Notes: generated from the letters alone by a model not told the origin. DNA of 51,809 nucleotides from Halioglobus sp. (GCA_028825045.1 JAPKAY010000025.1:1-51809); one strand, 5' to 3'. Shown: positions 1 through 9,374, counted from the stretch's first letter. Program-made: numbers and translations.

Positions 1-874
1 TGACTTCAGCTTCAGTTGCGGGGCTAGCTGCCGAATCCACCTCAGCAGGTGCAGGCGCAGCTTCTGCTACCGCCTCAGCAGGTGCAGCTTCTGCTACCGC
101 CTCAGCGGGTGCAGCTTCTGCCAACGCATCAGCAGGAGCGAGTTCTTCTTCGACAAATTCGTTCTTTGCCGCAACAGCTTCACCCGCTTCAAGCTTGCCC
201 TGCAAGCAGGCATCAGCAACCGCGGTGACATACAACTTAACGGCGCGAAGTGCGTCATCGTTACCCGGGATAATGTAATCCACACCATCGGGGTTGCTGT
301 TGGTGTCGACAATACCGATGACGGGAATACCCAGTTTATTCGCCTCTGTGATGGCGATGCGCTCATGATCAACATCCACGACAAACAAAGCATCGGGAAG
401 TCCACCCATATCCTTGATTCCACCGATACTACGCTCAAGTTTTTCCATGGTCCGCGAGCGCATCAGGGCTTCTTTCTTGGTCAATTTCTCGAAGGTGCCG
501 TCACCCACCTGGGCTTCCAGATCGCGCAAACGCTTGATCGAGGCTCGTATAGTCTTGTAATTCGTCAACATGCCGCCCAACCAGCGGTGATTAACGTAGG
601 GCATACCTGCTAGTTCAGCCTGCTCTTTAATGACCTTGCCAGCAGCGCGTTTAGTGCCAACAAACAGAATCTTGTTCTTGTTCCCTGCCAGGCGCTTGAC
701 GAGGTCCAGCGCTTCGTTGAACGCGGGAACGGTATACTCAAGATTGATGATGTGGATTTTATTGCGAGCGCCAAAGATGTACGGATCCATTTTTGGATTC
801 CAGTACCGAGTTTGGTGACCAAAGTGCGCGCCCGCCTGAAGCAGCTCACGCATACTAACTTGTACTTGTGACAT
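1..874 (-). CDS. rpsB: 30S ribosomal protein S2, C-terminus cut by window edge
   Basis: Ribosomal protein S2 of the small subunit. The start is the ATG at 874-872 and the first residues read [20 protein letters not shown], the typical S2 N-terminus. The frame stays open to base 1, giving 291 codons with no stop. E. coli S2 is 241 residues, so this one carries an extra C-terminal tail of at least about 50 residues, rich in Ala, Pro and Glu and built partly from a 9-residue repeat encoded by 27-bp DNA repeats (60-140). The core, with the FVGTKRAA and [10 protein letters not shown] blocks, is normal. tsf is expected just beyond the left edge. A long structured leader lies upstream (see 875-1062). 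Identity is certain; the function of the tail is unknown. Confidence 0.97.
   Translation of the reverse strand, partial: MSQVQVSMRELLQAGAHFGHQTRYWNPKMDPYIFGARNKIHIINLEYTVPAFNEALDLVKRLAGNKNKILFVGTKRAAGKVIKEQAELAGMPYVNHRWLGGMLTNYKTIRASIKRLRDLEAQVGDGTFEKLTKKEALMRSRTMEKLERSIGGIKDMGGLPDALFVVDVDHERIAITEANKLGIPVIGIVDTNSNPDGVDYIIPGNDDALRAVKLYVTAVADACLQGKLEAGEAVAAKNEFVEEELAPADALAEAAPAEAVAEAAPAEAVAEAAPAPAEVDSAASPATEAEV
60..140 (-). repeat. 27-bp tandem repeat inside the rpsB tail
   Basis: Three head-to-tail 27-bp units lie at 60-86, 87-113 and 114-140; the first two differ by one base and the third is more diverged. In the rpsB frame each unit encodes a 9-residue block close to APAEAVAEA. The repeat is in frame, so copy-number change would lengthen or shorten the S2 tail without breaking the gene. 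Confidence 0.85.
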
Positions 875-1050
875 AAATAGTTACCTTGTATGGGTTAGGC
901 CTCCACATACCCCTGCGATCAAACCAGCCAAGCCTTACGGTCCGGACGGCACCCTGATACAGGTCTTTGGTATGTGTGTGTCGTTTTGGGTTTCTCTTCC
1001 TCGTGGCCCGGCTTCATCTACCAGAATTAGTCTGACAGCCCCGAAAAGAG
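875..1050 (-). promoter_or_regulatory. rpsB 5' leader, probable S2 autoregulatory RNA
   Basis: About 175 nt separate the predicted promoter from the rpsB start and no ORF is seen in them. A perfect 8-bp long-range pairing (CACATACC at 904-911 with GGTATGTG at 969-976) would enclose a second, GC-rich palindrome (GTCCGGAC) and bring the base of the structure close to the rpsB ribosome-binding region. In E. coli, S2 represses rpsB-tsf through the rpsB leader; that this leader does the same is inference from position and shape. Confidence 0.6.
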
Positions 1051-1056
1051 GCGCGC

Positions 1057-1085
1057 TTTATACCATAGCGAAGGCAGGGTTTAAA
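1057..1085 (-). promoter_or_regulatory. predicted rpsB promoter
   Basis: On the minus strand a -35-like TTTAAA (1085-1080) is followed after exactly 17 bp by TATAAA (1062-1057) preceded by TGG, an extended -10 pattern. It would start transcription near 1050, giving the long leader described above. Prediction by eye only. Confidence 0.5.
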
Positions 1086-1168
1086 GGGCTGCGGCGTGAC
1101 TCGTGCCCTGCGCAGTACTCATTAGCCGCTGCAATGGGGTAGAATGTCGCCGCCACAGAGCACCACCA

Positions 1169-1198
1169 CTGACAGCATATTTTGTTTTATCCTTATAA
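1169..1198 (+). promoter_or_regulatory. predicted promoter of map operon
   Basis: CTGACA (1169-1174) and TTATAA (1193-1198) are separated by 18 bp in an AT-rich stretch 15 bp before the map start. This is divergent from the rpsB promoter. Prediction by eye. Confidence 0.45.
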
Positions 1199-1213
1199 AT
1201 TAACGGGTTAACG

Positions 1214-1996
1214 ATGGCCGCATCGATTAAAACAGAAACAGAAATAGAGAAAATGCAAACCTCCGGCCGGCTTGCGGCCGAGGTCCTGGAAATGATCCTG
1301 CCGCACGTGCAGGCAGGGATTACGACCGGGGAATTGGACCGCATTTGTCATGAGCACATTACTGGGATCCAACATGCCATTCCCGCCCCCCTCAACTACA
1401 ACGGTTTTCCGCGCTCAATTTGCACGTCTGTGAATGACGTGGTGTGCCACGGCATTCCTTCGGACACAAAGAAGCTGAAAGATGGCGACATCATCAATAT
1501 CGATGTCACCGTGATCAAAGACGAATTCCATGGCGACACCAGTATTATGGTACCGGTGGGATCGGCGGCAAGCCATGCCTCTCGACTGATTCAGGTCACA
1601 CAGGAATGTTTGTACAAAGGCATTGAACTGGTCAAACCCGGCGCTACTTTGGGCGACATAGGGTTCGTCATTCAGCAGCATGCAGAGAAAAATTACTACT
1701 CGGTCGTACGCGAGTACTGCGGCCATGGCATCGGAAGAGTATTCCACGAAGAGCCGCAGGTACTCCACTATGGGCGCAAGGGCACTGGAATGGTACTAGA
1801 ACCGGGCATGACATTTACCATTGAACCCATGATCAACGCGGGCAAGCGGCATACCAAGTTAAATAAGCTGGACGGCTGGACAGTTACCACGCGTGATGGC
1901 CGCCTTTCTGCCCAGTGGGAACACACCCTATGCGTGACAGAAAATGGGTGTGAAGTACTAACCCGGCGCAGTAACGAACCAGGCCTGAGCGCATAG
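1214..1996 (+). CDS. map: methionine aminopeptidase, type I
   Basis: Removes the N-terminal Met from nascent proteins; a two-metal cytosolic enzyme of the pita-bread fold. The protein has 260 residues, the usual type I length. All expected metal and catalytic residues are visible: His79 (CHGIP), Asp97 (INIDVT), Asp108 (HGDTS), His171 (GHGIG), Glu204 (IEPM) and Glu236 (QWEHT). There is no N-terminal zinc-finger extension. The gene is divergent from rpsB, the classical map/rpsB arrangement, and its TAG stop shares one base with the GTG start of glnD, so it probably leads a map-glnD-dapC-nth transcript. Confidence 0.97.
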   Translation: MAASIKTETEIEKMQTSGRLAAEVLEMILPHVQAGITTGELDRICHEHITGIQHAIPAPLNYNGFPRSICTSVNDVVCHGIPSDTKKLKDGDIINIDVTVIKDEFHGDTSIMVPVGSAASHASRLIQVTQECLYKGIELVKPGATLGDIGFVIQQHAEKNYYSVVREYCGHGIGRVFHEEPQVLHYGRKGTGMVLEPGMTFTIEPMINAGKRHTKLNKLDGWTVTTRDGRLSAQWEHTLCVTENGCEVLTRRSNEPGLSA

Positions 1997-4671
1997 TGGC
2001 TGTTTCGGAAATAGCACTGCCTCCTACTATGTTTGATGTGGCTGCATTCAAAGCCCAACTCGCGGGTGGTGACGCAATCCAGTGCAGCAAGAGTGCTATT
2101 GCAAAATCCACAGACTATCTTCATGGGCAATTTCGCCAGGGCGGCCAGGCGAGAGATCTCATCCGCCAGCGCGCATCCTTCATCGACACGCTCCTGGGAG
2201 TCTTGTGGGATAGCCAGACATGGGGGGACTCAGAACTCGCAATGGTCGCTGTCGGCGGCTACGGCCGTGGAGAATTGCACCCCCATTCGGACGTTGATCT
2301 TCTGTTTCTGCTGGGTGATGGCTGTGATAGTTGCAGGGACATACTCTCAAGCTTCCTGGCTTTGCTATGGGACATCGGCCTCAACGTCGGTCACAGCGTG
2401 CGTAATGTGAGTGAATGCGTGGAGCGCGCCGCCGAAGACATCACCATCTTGACTAACCTTATGGAGGCTCGCGTCATACGAGGGTCTGAAGATTTAATGC
2501 ATCAGGTACGCGATCTTACTAGCCCGGAAAAAATGTGGTCCAGCCAGAATTTTTTCCAGGCCAAGCTCGAAGAACAACAGGCCAGACATAAAAAGTTTGC
2601 CGACACCGAATACAACCTGGAACCCAATGTCAAAGGCTCTCCAGGTGGATTGCGCGACTTACAGATCATTGGCTGGATAGCAGAGCGCCACTTCGGCGTG
2701 GAATCACTGGAAAAAATCACCGCTGAAGAATTTCTCAATCCCGAGGAAATGGCTCTTCTGTCTTCCGGAAGAGATTTTATGTGGCAGGTGCGCTACGCAC
2801 TTCACATGATCACCGACCGAGAAGAAGACCGGCTATTATTCGACCACCAGCGTGAACTCGCTGCTCTGTGGGGGCTGGAGGACGGAGACAAGCTCGCGGT
2901 AGAACAGTTTATGCAAACATTCTATCGCTGGGCTTTGGCCGTGGGACAGTTGAATGAAGTGTTGATCCAGAACTTCGATCAAGCCATCCTGCGCCAGAAC
3001 AGGGAGGATGAAATCAGTATCCTCAACGATCGATTCCAGATCCGCAACGGCTATATCGAGGCACGCAACGTCGGTCTTTTCAGCCAACACCCGCGCGCCC
3101 TCATGGAAGTTTTCCTACTCTGTGCGACGCATGAGGAAATTACCGGGGTTGCGGCCTCTACCATCCGCTTGATTCGCGACAATCGCTCGCTTGTGGACGA
3201 TGCGTTCAGGGCCGACAAACACAACAAGCAAACCTTCATAAAGATTCTAGGCAGCCCCAATAAAATGACCCGGCAGCTACGTCGCATGACCAGCTACGGG
3301 ATCCTGGGGAACTACCTGCCAGAATTCGGCCGGATCATGGGACAGATGCAACACGATCTTTTTCACACCTATACAGTTGACGCCCATACCTTGGAAGTGA
3401 TCAAAAATGCGCGGCGTTTCCAGTTCCCCATCTACGAGGAAAAGTTTCCGGTAACCAGTAGAGTGGCACGGCGACTGCGAAAACTAGAGCTTTTATATAT
3501 CGCCGCCCTCTACCACGATATCGGCAAGGGCCGAGGTGGGGATCACTCTGAATTGGGGGCTGTAGATACCGAGCTCTTCTGCAAGTCACATGGGATGGAT
3601 GAGAAAGATACCGAACTGGTCGTTTGGCTGGTGCGCAACCACCTGCTGATGTCCGCCGTATCACAACGCAAGGACATTTCCGATCCGGAAATTATCCAAC
3701 AATTCGCCGAATACGTTGGTGATGAGGAACACCTGGACTACCTATTCACCCTGACTGTCGCGGACATTAACGGCACAAACCCCACCTTATGGAATGCCTG
3801 GCGCGGCAGCCTGCTGCGCCAGCTTTACACCGAAACCAGGCGCGCCCTGCGTCGCGGCCTGGACAATCCCGTTGACAAGCAGGTTTTGGTGGAACAGGCG
3901 CGGCGGGCATCCAGTGAAATACTCGAAGGCCGCGGTTTTACCCCGGAAGATCTAGAGGATATTTGGCGTGGCCGCAGCGAAGACTACTTTCTACGCGAAC
4001 GCACCGAAAACATTGCGTGGCACACAGAGGCCATCTCCAGCCATCGCGAGCGCGACAAACCGCTGGTAATGGTTCGCAACAATGCGGAATCGAGTGTGGC
4101 CAACACCACTCATATTTTCATCCACGCCCGCAGCAGCGTGCAGTTATTTCCCAGGATATGCGCCAGCCTGGAACAACTGGATTTAAGCGTACACGACGCC
4201 CGTATATACGACGCCAATGACGGCATGAGCTTGGAGACCTTCTTTGTTCTAGACTCCAGCGGCCAACCCATTGCTGACGACAGTGCACGCATTGCACACA
4301 TCAAGGAGTACCTCACTGAAAATCTGAGCAACGACGCGATCGATACGGGTACGAGTGCACGCCGCACTCCCAGGCAGTTCAAATCGTTCTCTATCCCGAC
4401 AGAGACCACCATGTCGGTGGATGAAATTAAAAATGTCTCGGTGCTGGAAGTGTCCACACCCGACCGTCCTGGACTGCTCGCGCGTCTTGGAAAAATATTT
4501 GTCGTATTCAATGTTGAACTTCAAGCAGCAAAAATTCAAACCCTGGGTGAGCGTGTAGAGGACGTGTTTTTTCTTACCGATGAAAACCAACAGGCCATCA
4601 CCGACCCGAAACTGTGTCGCGCAATACAACAAACAATACGCGACGAGCTCGACGAACAGGCAGCCGCCTGA
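1996..4671 (+). CDS. glnD: [protein-PII] uridylyltransferase / uridylyl-removing enzyme
   Basis: Bifunctional nitrogen sensor that adds UMP to PII proteins when glutamine is low and removes it when high. 891 residues, the normal size. Domain order: nucleotidyltransferase with GGYGRGELHPHSDVDLL at about 87-103; the GlnD linker region; an HD hydrolase domain with HDIGKGRGGDHS near 506-517; two C-terminal ACT domains (about 705-790 and 812-885) that sense glutamine. The GTG at 1996 overlaps the map stop by one base; an in-frame ATG lies 33 bp further in, but the GTG position fits coupling to map. It ends 6 bp before dapC. Confidence 0.97.
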   Translation: MAVSEIALPPTMFDVAAFKAQLAGGDAIQCSKSAIAKSTDYLHGQFRQGGQARDLIRQRASFIDTLLGVLWDSQTWGDSELAMVAVGGYGRGELHPHSDVDLLFLLGDGCDSCRDILSSFLALLWDIGLNVGHSVRNVSECVERAAEDITILTNLMEARVIRGSEDLMHQVRDLTSPEKMWSSQNFFQAKLEEQQARHKKFADTEYNLEPNVKGSPGGLRDLQIIGWIAERHFGVESLEKITAEEFLNPEEMALLSSGRDFMWQVRYALHMITDREEDRLLFDHQRELAALWGLEDGDKLAVEQFMQTFYRWALAVGQLNEVLIQNFDQAILRQNREDEISILNDRFQIRNGYIEARNVGLFSQHPRALMEVFLLCATHEEITGVAASTIRLIRDNRSLVDDAFRADKHNKQTFIKILGSPNKMTRQLRRMTSYGILGNYLPEFGRIMGQMQHDLFHTYTVDAHTLEVIKNARRFQFPIYEEKFPVTSRVARRLRKLELLYIAALYHDIGKGRGGDHSELGAVDTELFCKSHGMDEKDTELVVWLVRNHLLMSAVSQRKDISDPEIIQQFAEYVGDEEHLDYLFTLTVADINGTNPTLWNAWRGSLLRQLYTETRRALRRGLDNPVDKQVLVEQARRASSEILEGRGFTPEDLEDIWRGRSEDYFLRERTENIAWHTEAISSHRERDKPLVMVRNNAESSVANTTHIFIHARSSVQLFPRICASLEQLDLSVHDARIYDANDGMSLETFFVLDSSGQPIADDSARIAHIKEYLTENLSNDAIDTGTSARRTPRQFKSFSIPTETTMSVDEIKNVSVLEVSTPDRPGLLARLGKIFVVFNVELQAAKIQTLGERVEDVFFLTDENQQAITDPKLCRAIQQTIRDELDEQAAA

Positions 4672-4677
4672 CACCCT

Positions 4678-5868
4678 ATGAACCCGAACCTACAAGGCCT
4701 GCAGCCCTACCCTTTCGCCAAACTACAACAGTTGTTTGCAGACCTGACACCAGCGCCGCAAAAAACACGCATCGCCCTGTCTATTGGCGAACCACAACAT
4801 GCGTCACCGGCATTTGTATTGGAAACCCTATCAAAAAACCTACACCGGCTGGGTAATTACCCCACGACTGCCGGGTTGCCCGAATTGAGATATGCGATTA
4901 GCGCCTGGTTACAACGTCGTTACGCGCTATCCGAAGTGGATCCTGATACCCAGGTTTTACCGGTAAACGGTACCCGGGAGGCCCTGTTTTCGTTTGCGCA
5001 AGCAGTAGTCTCGCCCGAACAAGACGCGCTCGTGATGAGCCCCAACCCTTTCTATCAGATATACGAAGGCGCAGCCTTGTTAGCAGGCGCTACCCCACAC
5101 TTTCTAAACTGCACCGCCGAGTCTGATTATTTACCTGACTTCAGCCGCGTAACAGAGCAACAGTGGCAACAATGTCAACTTCTGTATTTGTGTAGCCCCG
5201 GCAACCCCACTGGCGCCGTTATGTCGACGGAACAACTACAAAATATCATTCGGCTAGCGAGGGAATTCAATTTCATTATCGCCAGTGATGAATGCTATTC
5301 AGAAATCTACGCCGACGAGGCGTCACCACCTCCAGGGCTTCTAAAAGCCTGCGCTACCATGGGCGACAACGACTTCCGCAACTGCGTTGTCTTTCACAGT
5401 TTGTCGAAGCGTTCTAACTTACCGGGCCTGCGCTCGGGTTTTGTCGCAGGTGATGCAGAGGTTCTGCGCGCCTTTGGCCAGTACCGTACCTATCATGGCT
5501 GCGCGATGCCCATACATCACCAGTTGGGTAGTATTGCAGCCTGGAATGATGAACAGCATGTCATCGCCAACAGACAGCTGTATCGCGATAAGTTCTCCGC
5601 CATTCTTCATATATTCGAGAACAAACTCCCTTGCCCGACACCAGAAGCCGGCTTTTATCTATGGCCCGAAACACCGGTAAGCGATCTTGAGTTGGCCCGC
5701 AAACTCTATGTCGAAGAAAACGTTGTCGTGTTGCCAGGCCGCTTCCTCGCCAGGGAGTCCGAGGGCATCAATCCCGGCGAGAATCGCTTGCGTTTGGCGC
5801 TGGTAGCCTCTCAGGCTCAATGCGAGGAAGCGGCACAACGCATCGTCCATTGCGTCGGCAGGCTGTAG
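4678..5868 (+). CDS. dapC: succinyldiaminopimelate transaminase
   Basis: Fold-type I PLP aminotransferase of 396 residues. Visible motifs are the PLP lysine Lys244 (SLSKRSN), Asp204 (SDECYSE) and Asn176 (SPGNPTGA). The location right after glnD and in the same neighbourhood as dapD and dapE supports the DapC role: glutamate-dependent amination of N-succinyl-2-amino-6-ketopimelate in the succinylase route to meso-DAP and lysine. The start is ATG 6 bp after the glnD stop. A general aspartate-type aminotransferase cannot be excluded from sequence alone, but this gene order is the standard one in pseudomonad-like genomes. Confidence 0.9.
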   Translation: MNPNLQGLQPYPFAKLQQLFADLTPAPQKTRIALSIGEPQHASPAFVLETLSKNLHRLGNYPTTAGLPELRYAISAWLQRRYALSEVDPDTQVLPVNGTREALFSFAQAVVSPEQDALVMSPNPFYQIYEGAALLAGATPHFLNCTAESDYLPDFSRVTEQQWQQCQLLYLCSPGNPTGAVMSTEQLQNIIRLAREFNFIIASDECYSEIYADEASPPPGLLKACATMGDNDFRNCVVFHSLSKRSNLPGLRSGFVAGDAEVLRAFGQYRTYHGCAMPIHHQLGSIAAWNDEQHVIANRQLYRDKFSAILHIFENKLPCPTPEAGFYLWPETPVSDLELARKLYVEENVVVLPGRFLARESEGINPGENRLRLALVASQAQCEEAAQRIVHCVGRL

Positions 5869-5876
5869 ATTTAGGC

Positions 5877-6530
5877 ATGCTAAAGGCTGAACGCGTAAAG
5901 TTTGTATTGCAGCGCTTGCAGGCGCTATATCCTAAAACGCCAGTGCCCCTGGACCACTCCGATTCGTATACCCTGTTAATCTCAGTGCTGCTCAGCGCAC
6001 AGTGCACTGACGAACGAGTCAACAAAGTGACGCCCGCATTATTTCGACTAGCGGACAACCCAAAGGATATGGCGGCTCGCGAAGTAGACCAGATCAGGGG
6101 CATCATAAAGCCCTGCGGGCTATCACCGCAAAAGTCGAAGGCAATCAAACGTTTGAGCGAGATTTTGCTCGAGGAACACGGCGGTGACGTGCCCGCCGAT
6201 ATGGAAGCACTTGAACGATTGCCCGGAGTGGGACACAAAACGGCTAGCGTGGTGATGTCGCAAGCGTTTGGAGTACCTGCATTCCCTGTGGACACTCATA
6301 TCCATCGCCTGGCGCAGCGTTGGGGCCTGACCAACGGCCGAAATGTTGTGCAGACTGAGAGAGATCTCAAACGCCTGTTTCCAGAAAAATATTGGAATCG
6401 GCTACATTTGCAGATTATTTTTTACGGGCGGGAGTATTGCTCCGCACGTGGTTGTGATGGGCGGGTTTGTGAGATATGTCGCACGTGTTACCCGCTGCGC
6501 AAGCACCCCAAAAAAACTATCAAAGCATAA
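5877..6530 (+). CDS. nth: endonuclease III (DNA glycosylase/AP lyase) with unusual cysteine cluster
   Basis: HhH-GPD base-excision repair enzyme that removes oxidised pyrimidines and nicks abasic sites. The frame is open upstream into dapC, but the ATG at 5877, 8 bp after the dapC stop, gives the standard N-terminus (MLKAERVKF) and a 217-residue protein. The helix-hairpin-helix LPGVGHKTA carries catalytic Lys121 and VDTHIHR carries catalytic Asp139. The C-terminal iron-sulfur region holds cysteines at 188, 193, 198, 201 and 204; this does not fit the classical C-x6-C-x2-C-x5-C of E. coli Nth, so ligand use is uncertain. Last gene of the map-led cluster. Confidence 0.93.
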   Translation: MLKAERVKFVLQRLQALYPKTPVPLDHSDSYTLLISVLLSAQCTDERVNKVTPALFRLADNPKDMAAREVDQIRGIIKPCGLSPQKSKAIKRLSEILLEEHGGDVPADMEALERLPGVGHKTASVVMSQAFGVPAFPVDTHIHRLAQRWGLTNGRNVVQTERDLKRLFPEKYWNRLHLQIIFYGREYCSARGCDGRVCEICRTCYPLRKHPKKTIKA

Positions 6531-6715
6531 GCCGAGCTTAAAGAGTATTCAGTATTACCCCGGAGCAGAAGTCAAAAGTGTTTCAGAGCACGGCAGTAAG
6601 TTTCCCGATACATTCAATTGCGCAGCAGCACTGACATCAGGCCCGGCACGGGCCATGTCGAGGATTTCCTAGGCCCAACGCACCGGTAACCGGCGTCAAA
6701 TCTTGCTACTCGCAG

Positions 6716-6744
6716 TGAACACAATAGCCCCACACTGCTATAAC
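6716..6744 (+). promoter_or_regulatory. predicted promoter of yffB-dapD-dapE
   Basis: TGAACA (6716-6721) and TATAAC (6739-6744) lie 17 bp apart, 66 bp before the yffB start. The preceding stretch (6531-6715) contains no convincing gene or hairpin terminator. Prediction by eye. Confidence 0.45.
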
Positions 6745-6809
6745 AAACCATCCGTATTTGCTATCCTACGCGCCCCCTGAGCCCAAACCGCTGATTTTGG
6801 AGTCACAAT

Positions 6810-7166
6810 ATGATTACGCTCTACGGCATAAAAAATTGCGACACCGTGAAAAAGGCGCGCAAGTGGCTCGATGCACGCAGCATTGAATACACGTTTCACG
6901 ATTTTCGCGAAGACGGCGTGGATAAAGAAGCGGTGGCAGCGTGGATGAAAGAACTCGGCTGGCAGAATCTGCTGAACAAACGTAGCACCAGTTGGAAGGC
7001 GCTAGACGAAAAAACCCGGCTCAATATGGATGAAAAATCTGGTATCGCCTCAATTTTACAACAGCCTACCCTGATCAAGCGACCATTGTTAGATACGGGA
7101 CACCAGCGCTTTACCGGATTCTCTGCGGCAAGTTACGAAAAAATATTTAGTGCACACAACCTCTGA
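6810..7166 (+). CDS. yffB: ArsC/Spx-family thiol reductase, YffB type
   Basis: Small thioredoxin-fold protein of 118 residues. It has the YffB signature YGIKNCDTVKKA with one active-site Cys (Cys10), and an otherwise normal ArsC-family body. E. coli yffB sits directly before dapE; here it precedes dapD-dapE, so the identification is supported by context as well as sequence. The family is thought to be glutathione-dependent thiol reductases; the true substrate is not known, and an arsenate role is not implied. 30 bp separate it from dapD. Confidence 0.88.
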   Translation: MITLYGIKNCDTVKKARKWLDARSIEYTFHDFREDGVDKEAVAAWMKELGWQNLLNKRSTSWKALDEKTRLNMDEKSGIASILQQPTLIKRPLLDTGHQRFTGFSAASYEKIFSAHNL

Positions 7167-7196
7167 TCGAGTTTCAAATCTCAAGGTGGAATTAGA

Positions 7197-8216
7197 ATGA
7201 CAACAAACGCATTTGCCTTTGGTCTGGGTGTCGGCACCCACAACAGCGAGGGAGGCTGGCTGGAAATATTTTTCCCGCAACCGCTCGTGAATCCCTCTGC
7301 AGCTTTGGTGGAGGCAACTGTAAATTGCAATTCTAATGAGGCGCTTACGCAGGACCAACTGGGCAAGCTACAGGCAGCACTGACTGCTGCTGGAGAGAAC
7401 GGACAGGCAGAAATCGCATCCAAGTTAGGCAATAGTGACAGGCCCGTCGTGGCTGTACTGTTAGAGGAAGATAAACCGCCTGGCAATGTGCCGGAAGGCT
7501 ACCTCAAGTTGCACCTGTTATCCCATCGTCTGGTAACACCGCACGGCACTAATCTCGACGGCCTTTATGGCATACTATCCAACGTCGCCTGGACTAGCGA
7601 AGGCGCTATTGATATCAATGAATTGCCTGAGCGCCAACTCGCCGCAAGGTTGCGCGGCGAGATTCTGGAAGTGAGCTGCATCGACAAATTTCCCAAGATG
7701 ACAAACTATGTCGTGCCAAGCGGAGTGCGCATCGCCCATACAGCAAGAGTTCGACTGGGCGCCCACCTAGGCGAGGGAACCACGGTCATGCATGAGGGCT
7801 TCGTCAACTTTAACGCCGGAACCGTGGGTCCAGGCATGATCGAGGGGCGTATTTCAGCAGGCGTGCTGATTGGTCGCGGCTCAGACCTCGGCGGGGGCTG
7901 CTCCACCATAGGAACACTCTCTGGCGGTGGCAATATCGTGGTTTCAGTGGGCGAGGAATGTTTGATCGGCGCCAATGCTGGCATCGGCATCCCGCTCGGA
8001 GACCGATGTACCGTGGAGGCAGGCCTATTTGTCACCGCGGGCACAAAGGTTACTATGCTCGATGCCGACGGCATGCCGGCAGAGACCGCGAAAGCACGGG
8101 ATCTGGCTGGCAAGTCTGACTTACTGTTTCGCCGCAACTCTACAACCGGTGCAGTGGAATGTTTGACTAACCGCAGTGCGGTAGAATTGAACCAAGAATT
8201 ACACGCTCACAACTGA
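7197..8216 (+). CDS. dapD: 2,3,4,5-tetrahydropyridine-2,6-dicarboxylate N-succinyltransferase
   Basis: Transfers succinyl from succinyl-CoA onto tetrahydrodipicolinate, the step before DapC. The 339-residue protein belongs to the long DapD type (Pseudomonas-like, about 344 residues) rather than the 274-residue E. coli type. The C-terminal half is a left-handed beta-helix rich in G-x-x hexapeptide repeats, starting near residue 180. The ATG at 7197 is preceded by AAGGTGG. Forms a unit with yffB and dapE. Confidence 0.95.
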   Translation: MTTNAFAFGLGVGTHNSEGGWLEIFFPQPLVNPSAALVEATVNCNSNEALTQDQLGKLQAALTAAGENGQAEIASKLGNSDRPVVAVLLEEDKPPGNVPEGYLKLHLLSHRLVTPHGTNLDGLYGILSNVAWTSEGAIDINELPERQLAARLRGEILEVSCIDKFPKMTNYVVPSGVRIAHTARVRLGAHLGEGTTVMHEGFVNFNAGTVGPGMIEGRISAGVLIGRGSDLGGGCSTIGTLSGGGNIVVSVGEECLIGANAGIGIPLGDRCTVEAGLFVTAGTKVTMLDADGMPAETAKARDLAGKSDLLFRRNSTTGAVECLTNRSAVELNQELHAHN

Positions 8217-8237
8217 GACCAGAGGCGAGTTGATAAC

Positions 8238-9374
8238 GTGGAAAGAACACTGGAACTTTGCTGCGAACTGATTCGCAGACAATCGGTTACCCCCGAGGAT
8301 GCAGGATGCCAGGCGCTGATGATGCAGGAATTGCGTGCGCTTGGTTTCAACTGCACCGAACTTACCTTCTCAGAAGTGAGCAATTTCTGGGCCGAACGCG
8401 GCGACGAAGGGCCGATAGTGGTTTTTGCGGGTCACACCGATGTCGTGCCCACTGGACCGGCCGAGCGCTGGGATACGCCCCCCTTTGAACCTACCGTAAA
8501 GAATGGCCTGCTGTTTGGTCGTGGCAGCGCAGACATGAAAGGCAGCCTGGCGGCTATGCTAGTGGCGTGCGAGGAGTTCGTGGCGGAACACCCGGATCAC
8601 CCGGGACGAATCGGCTTCCTCATCACCTCCGACGAGGAGGGGCCAGCCGTCAACGGTACTGTAAAAGTTCTGGATTACCTGCGCGAGTCAGGCCAGTCAA
8701 TAGACTGGTGCGTCGTGGGCGAACCCTCCAGTTCAGCCTCCCTGGGTGATGTTGTCAAAAATGGCAGGCGCGGCTCACTGGGCGGCGTGCTGACAGTCCG
8801 GGGTGTGCAGGGTCATATCGCCTACCCCCACCTTGCGGACAACCCCATTCATCGTCTCCTGCCTGCCCTGCAAGCACTTACGACAGAATTATGGGATGAA
8901 GGCAACGATTTTTTTCCGCCCACATCCATGCAAGTATCCAACATTAACAGCGGCACCGGCGCCACGAATGTGATCCCGGGGGAAGTTCAGGTTCTGTTCA
9001 ATTTTCGTTTTTCCACCGAGGTAAACGACAGTGAATTACGGCAGCGAACCGAATCCATTCTGCAGACTCATGGTCTCAACTTCAGTATTGAATGGCAGTT
9101 GAGCGGACAGCCATTCCTGACCTCTCCTGGAACGCTGCTGGAGGCAACAGTGGCCAGCATTATGGAAGTCACTGGATGCGAACCGGAATTATCAACGGCC
9201 GGAGGCACTTCCGATGGCCGCTTTATCGCTCCCACCGGTGCCCAGGTCGTGGAGGTTGGCCCAATCAACGCCACCATCCACAAGCTCAATGAGGAAGTGT
9301 TGGTCGCAGACTTACCTCGCCTGGCTCATATCTACAAAGGGATACTGAAACGCCTCCTGCTACAAAGCGTCTAG
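8238..9374 (+). CDS. dapE: succinyl-diaminopimelate desuccinylase
   Basis: Zinc-dependent M20 hydrolase that releases succinate from N-succinyl-L,L-DAP. 378 residues, the usual length. Metal and catalytic residues are in place: His66 and Asp68 in GHTDVVP, Asp99 in GRGSADMKG, Glu133/Glu134 in SDEEGPA, and the C-terminal His348 in [10 protein letters not shown]. The start is GTG at 8238 after an AGAGGCGAG ribosome-binding site, 21 bp after dapD. Its last 15 bases overlap the 3' end of the convergent SDR gene. Confidence 0.96.
   Translation: MERTLELCCELIRRQSVTPEDAGCQALMMQELRALGFNCTELTFSEVSNFWAERGDEGPIVVFAGHTDVVPTGPAERWDTPPFEPTVKNGLLFGRGSADMKGSLAAMLVACEEFVAEHPDHPGRIGFLITSDEEGPAVNGTVKVLDYLRESGQSIDWCVVGEPSSSASLGDVVKNGRRGSLGGVLTVRGVQGHIAYPHLADNPIHRLLPALQALTTELWDEGNDFFPPTSMQVSNINSGTGATNVIPGEVQVLFNFRFSTEVNDSELRQRTESILQTHGLNFSIEWQLSGQPFLTSPGTLLEATVASIMEVTGCEPELSTAGGTSDGRFIAPTGAQVVEVGPINATIHKLNEEVLVADLPRLAHIYKGILKRLLLQSV

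Noticed and set aside
60..140. Short regular repeats that might be a CRISPR array
   Set aside because: The units are directly adjacent without spacers and lie in frame inside rpsB, coding a repeated peptide.
4249..4674. Long minus-strand ORF opposite the glnD 3' end
   Set aside because: It lies entirely inside glnD, has no recognisable domain and no ribosome-binding site; typical shadow frame.
6343..6672. Plus-strand ORF overlapping the end of nth
   Set aside because: Different frame from nth, low-complexity cysteine and serine content, no family resemblance; treated as chance.
6531..6715. Possible gene remnant on the minus strand after nth
   Set aside because: Only a short open stretch (EILDMARAG start) bounded by stops; no clear homology, so not reported as a pseudogene.
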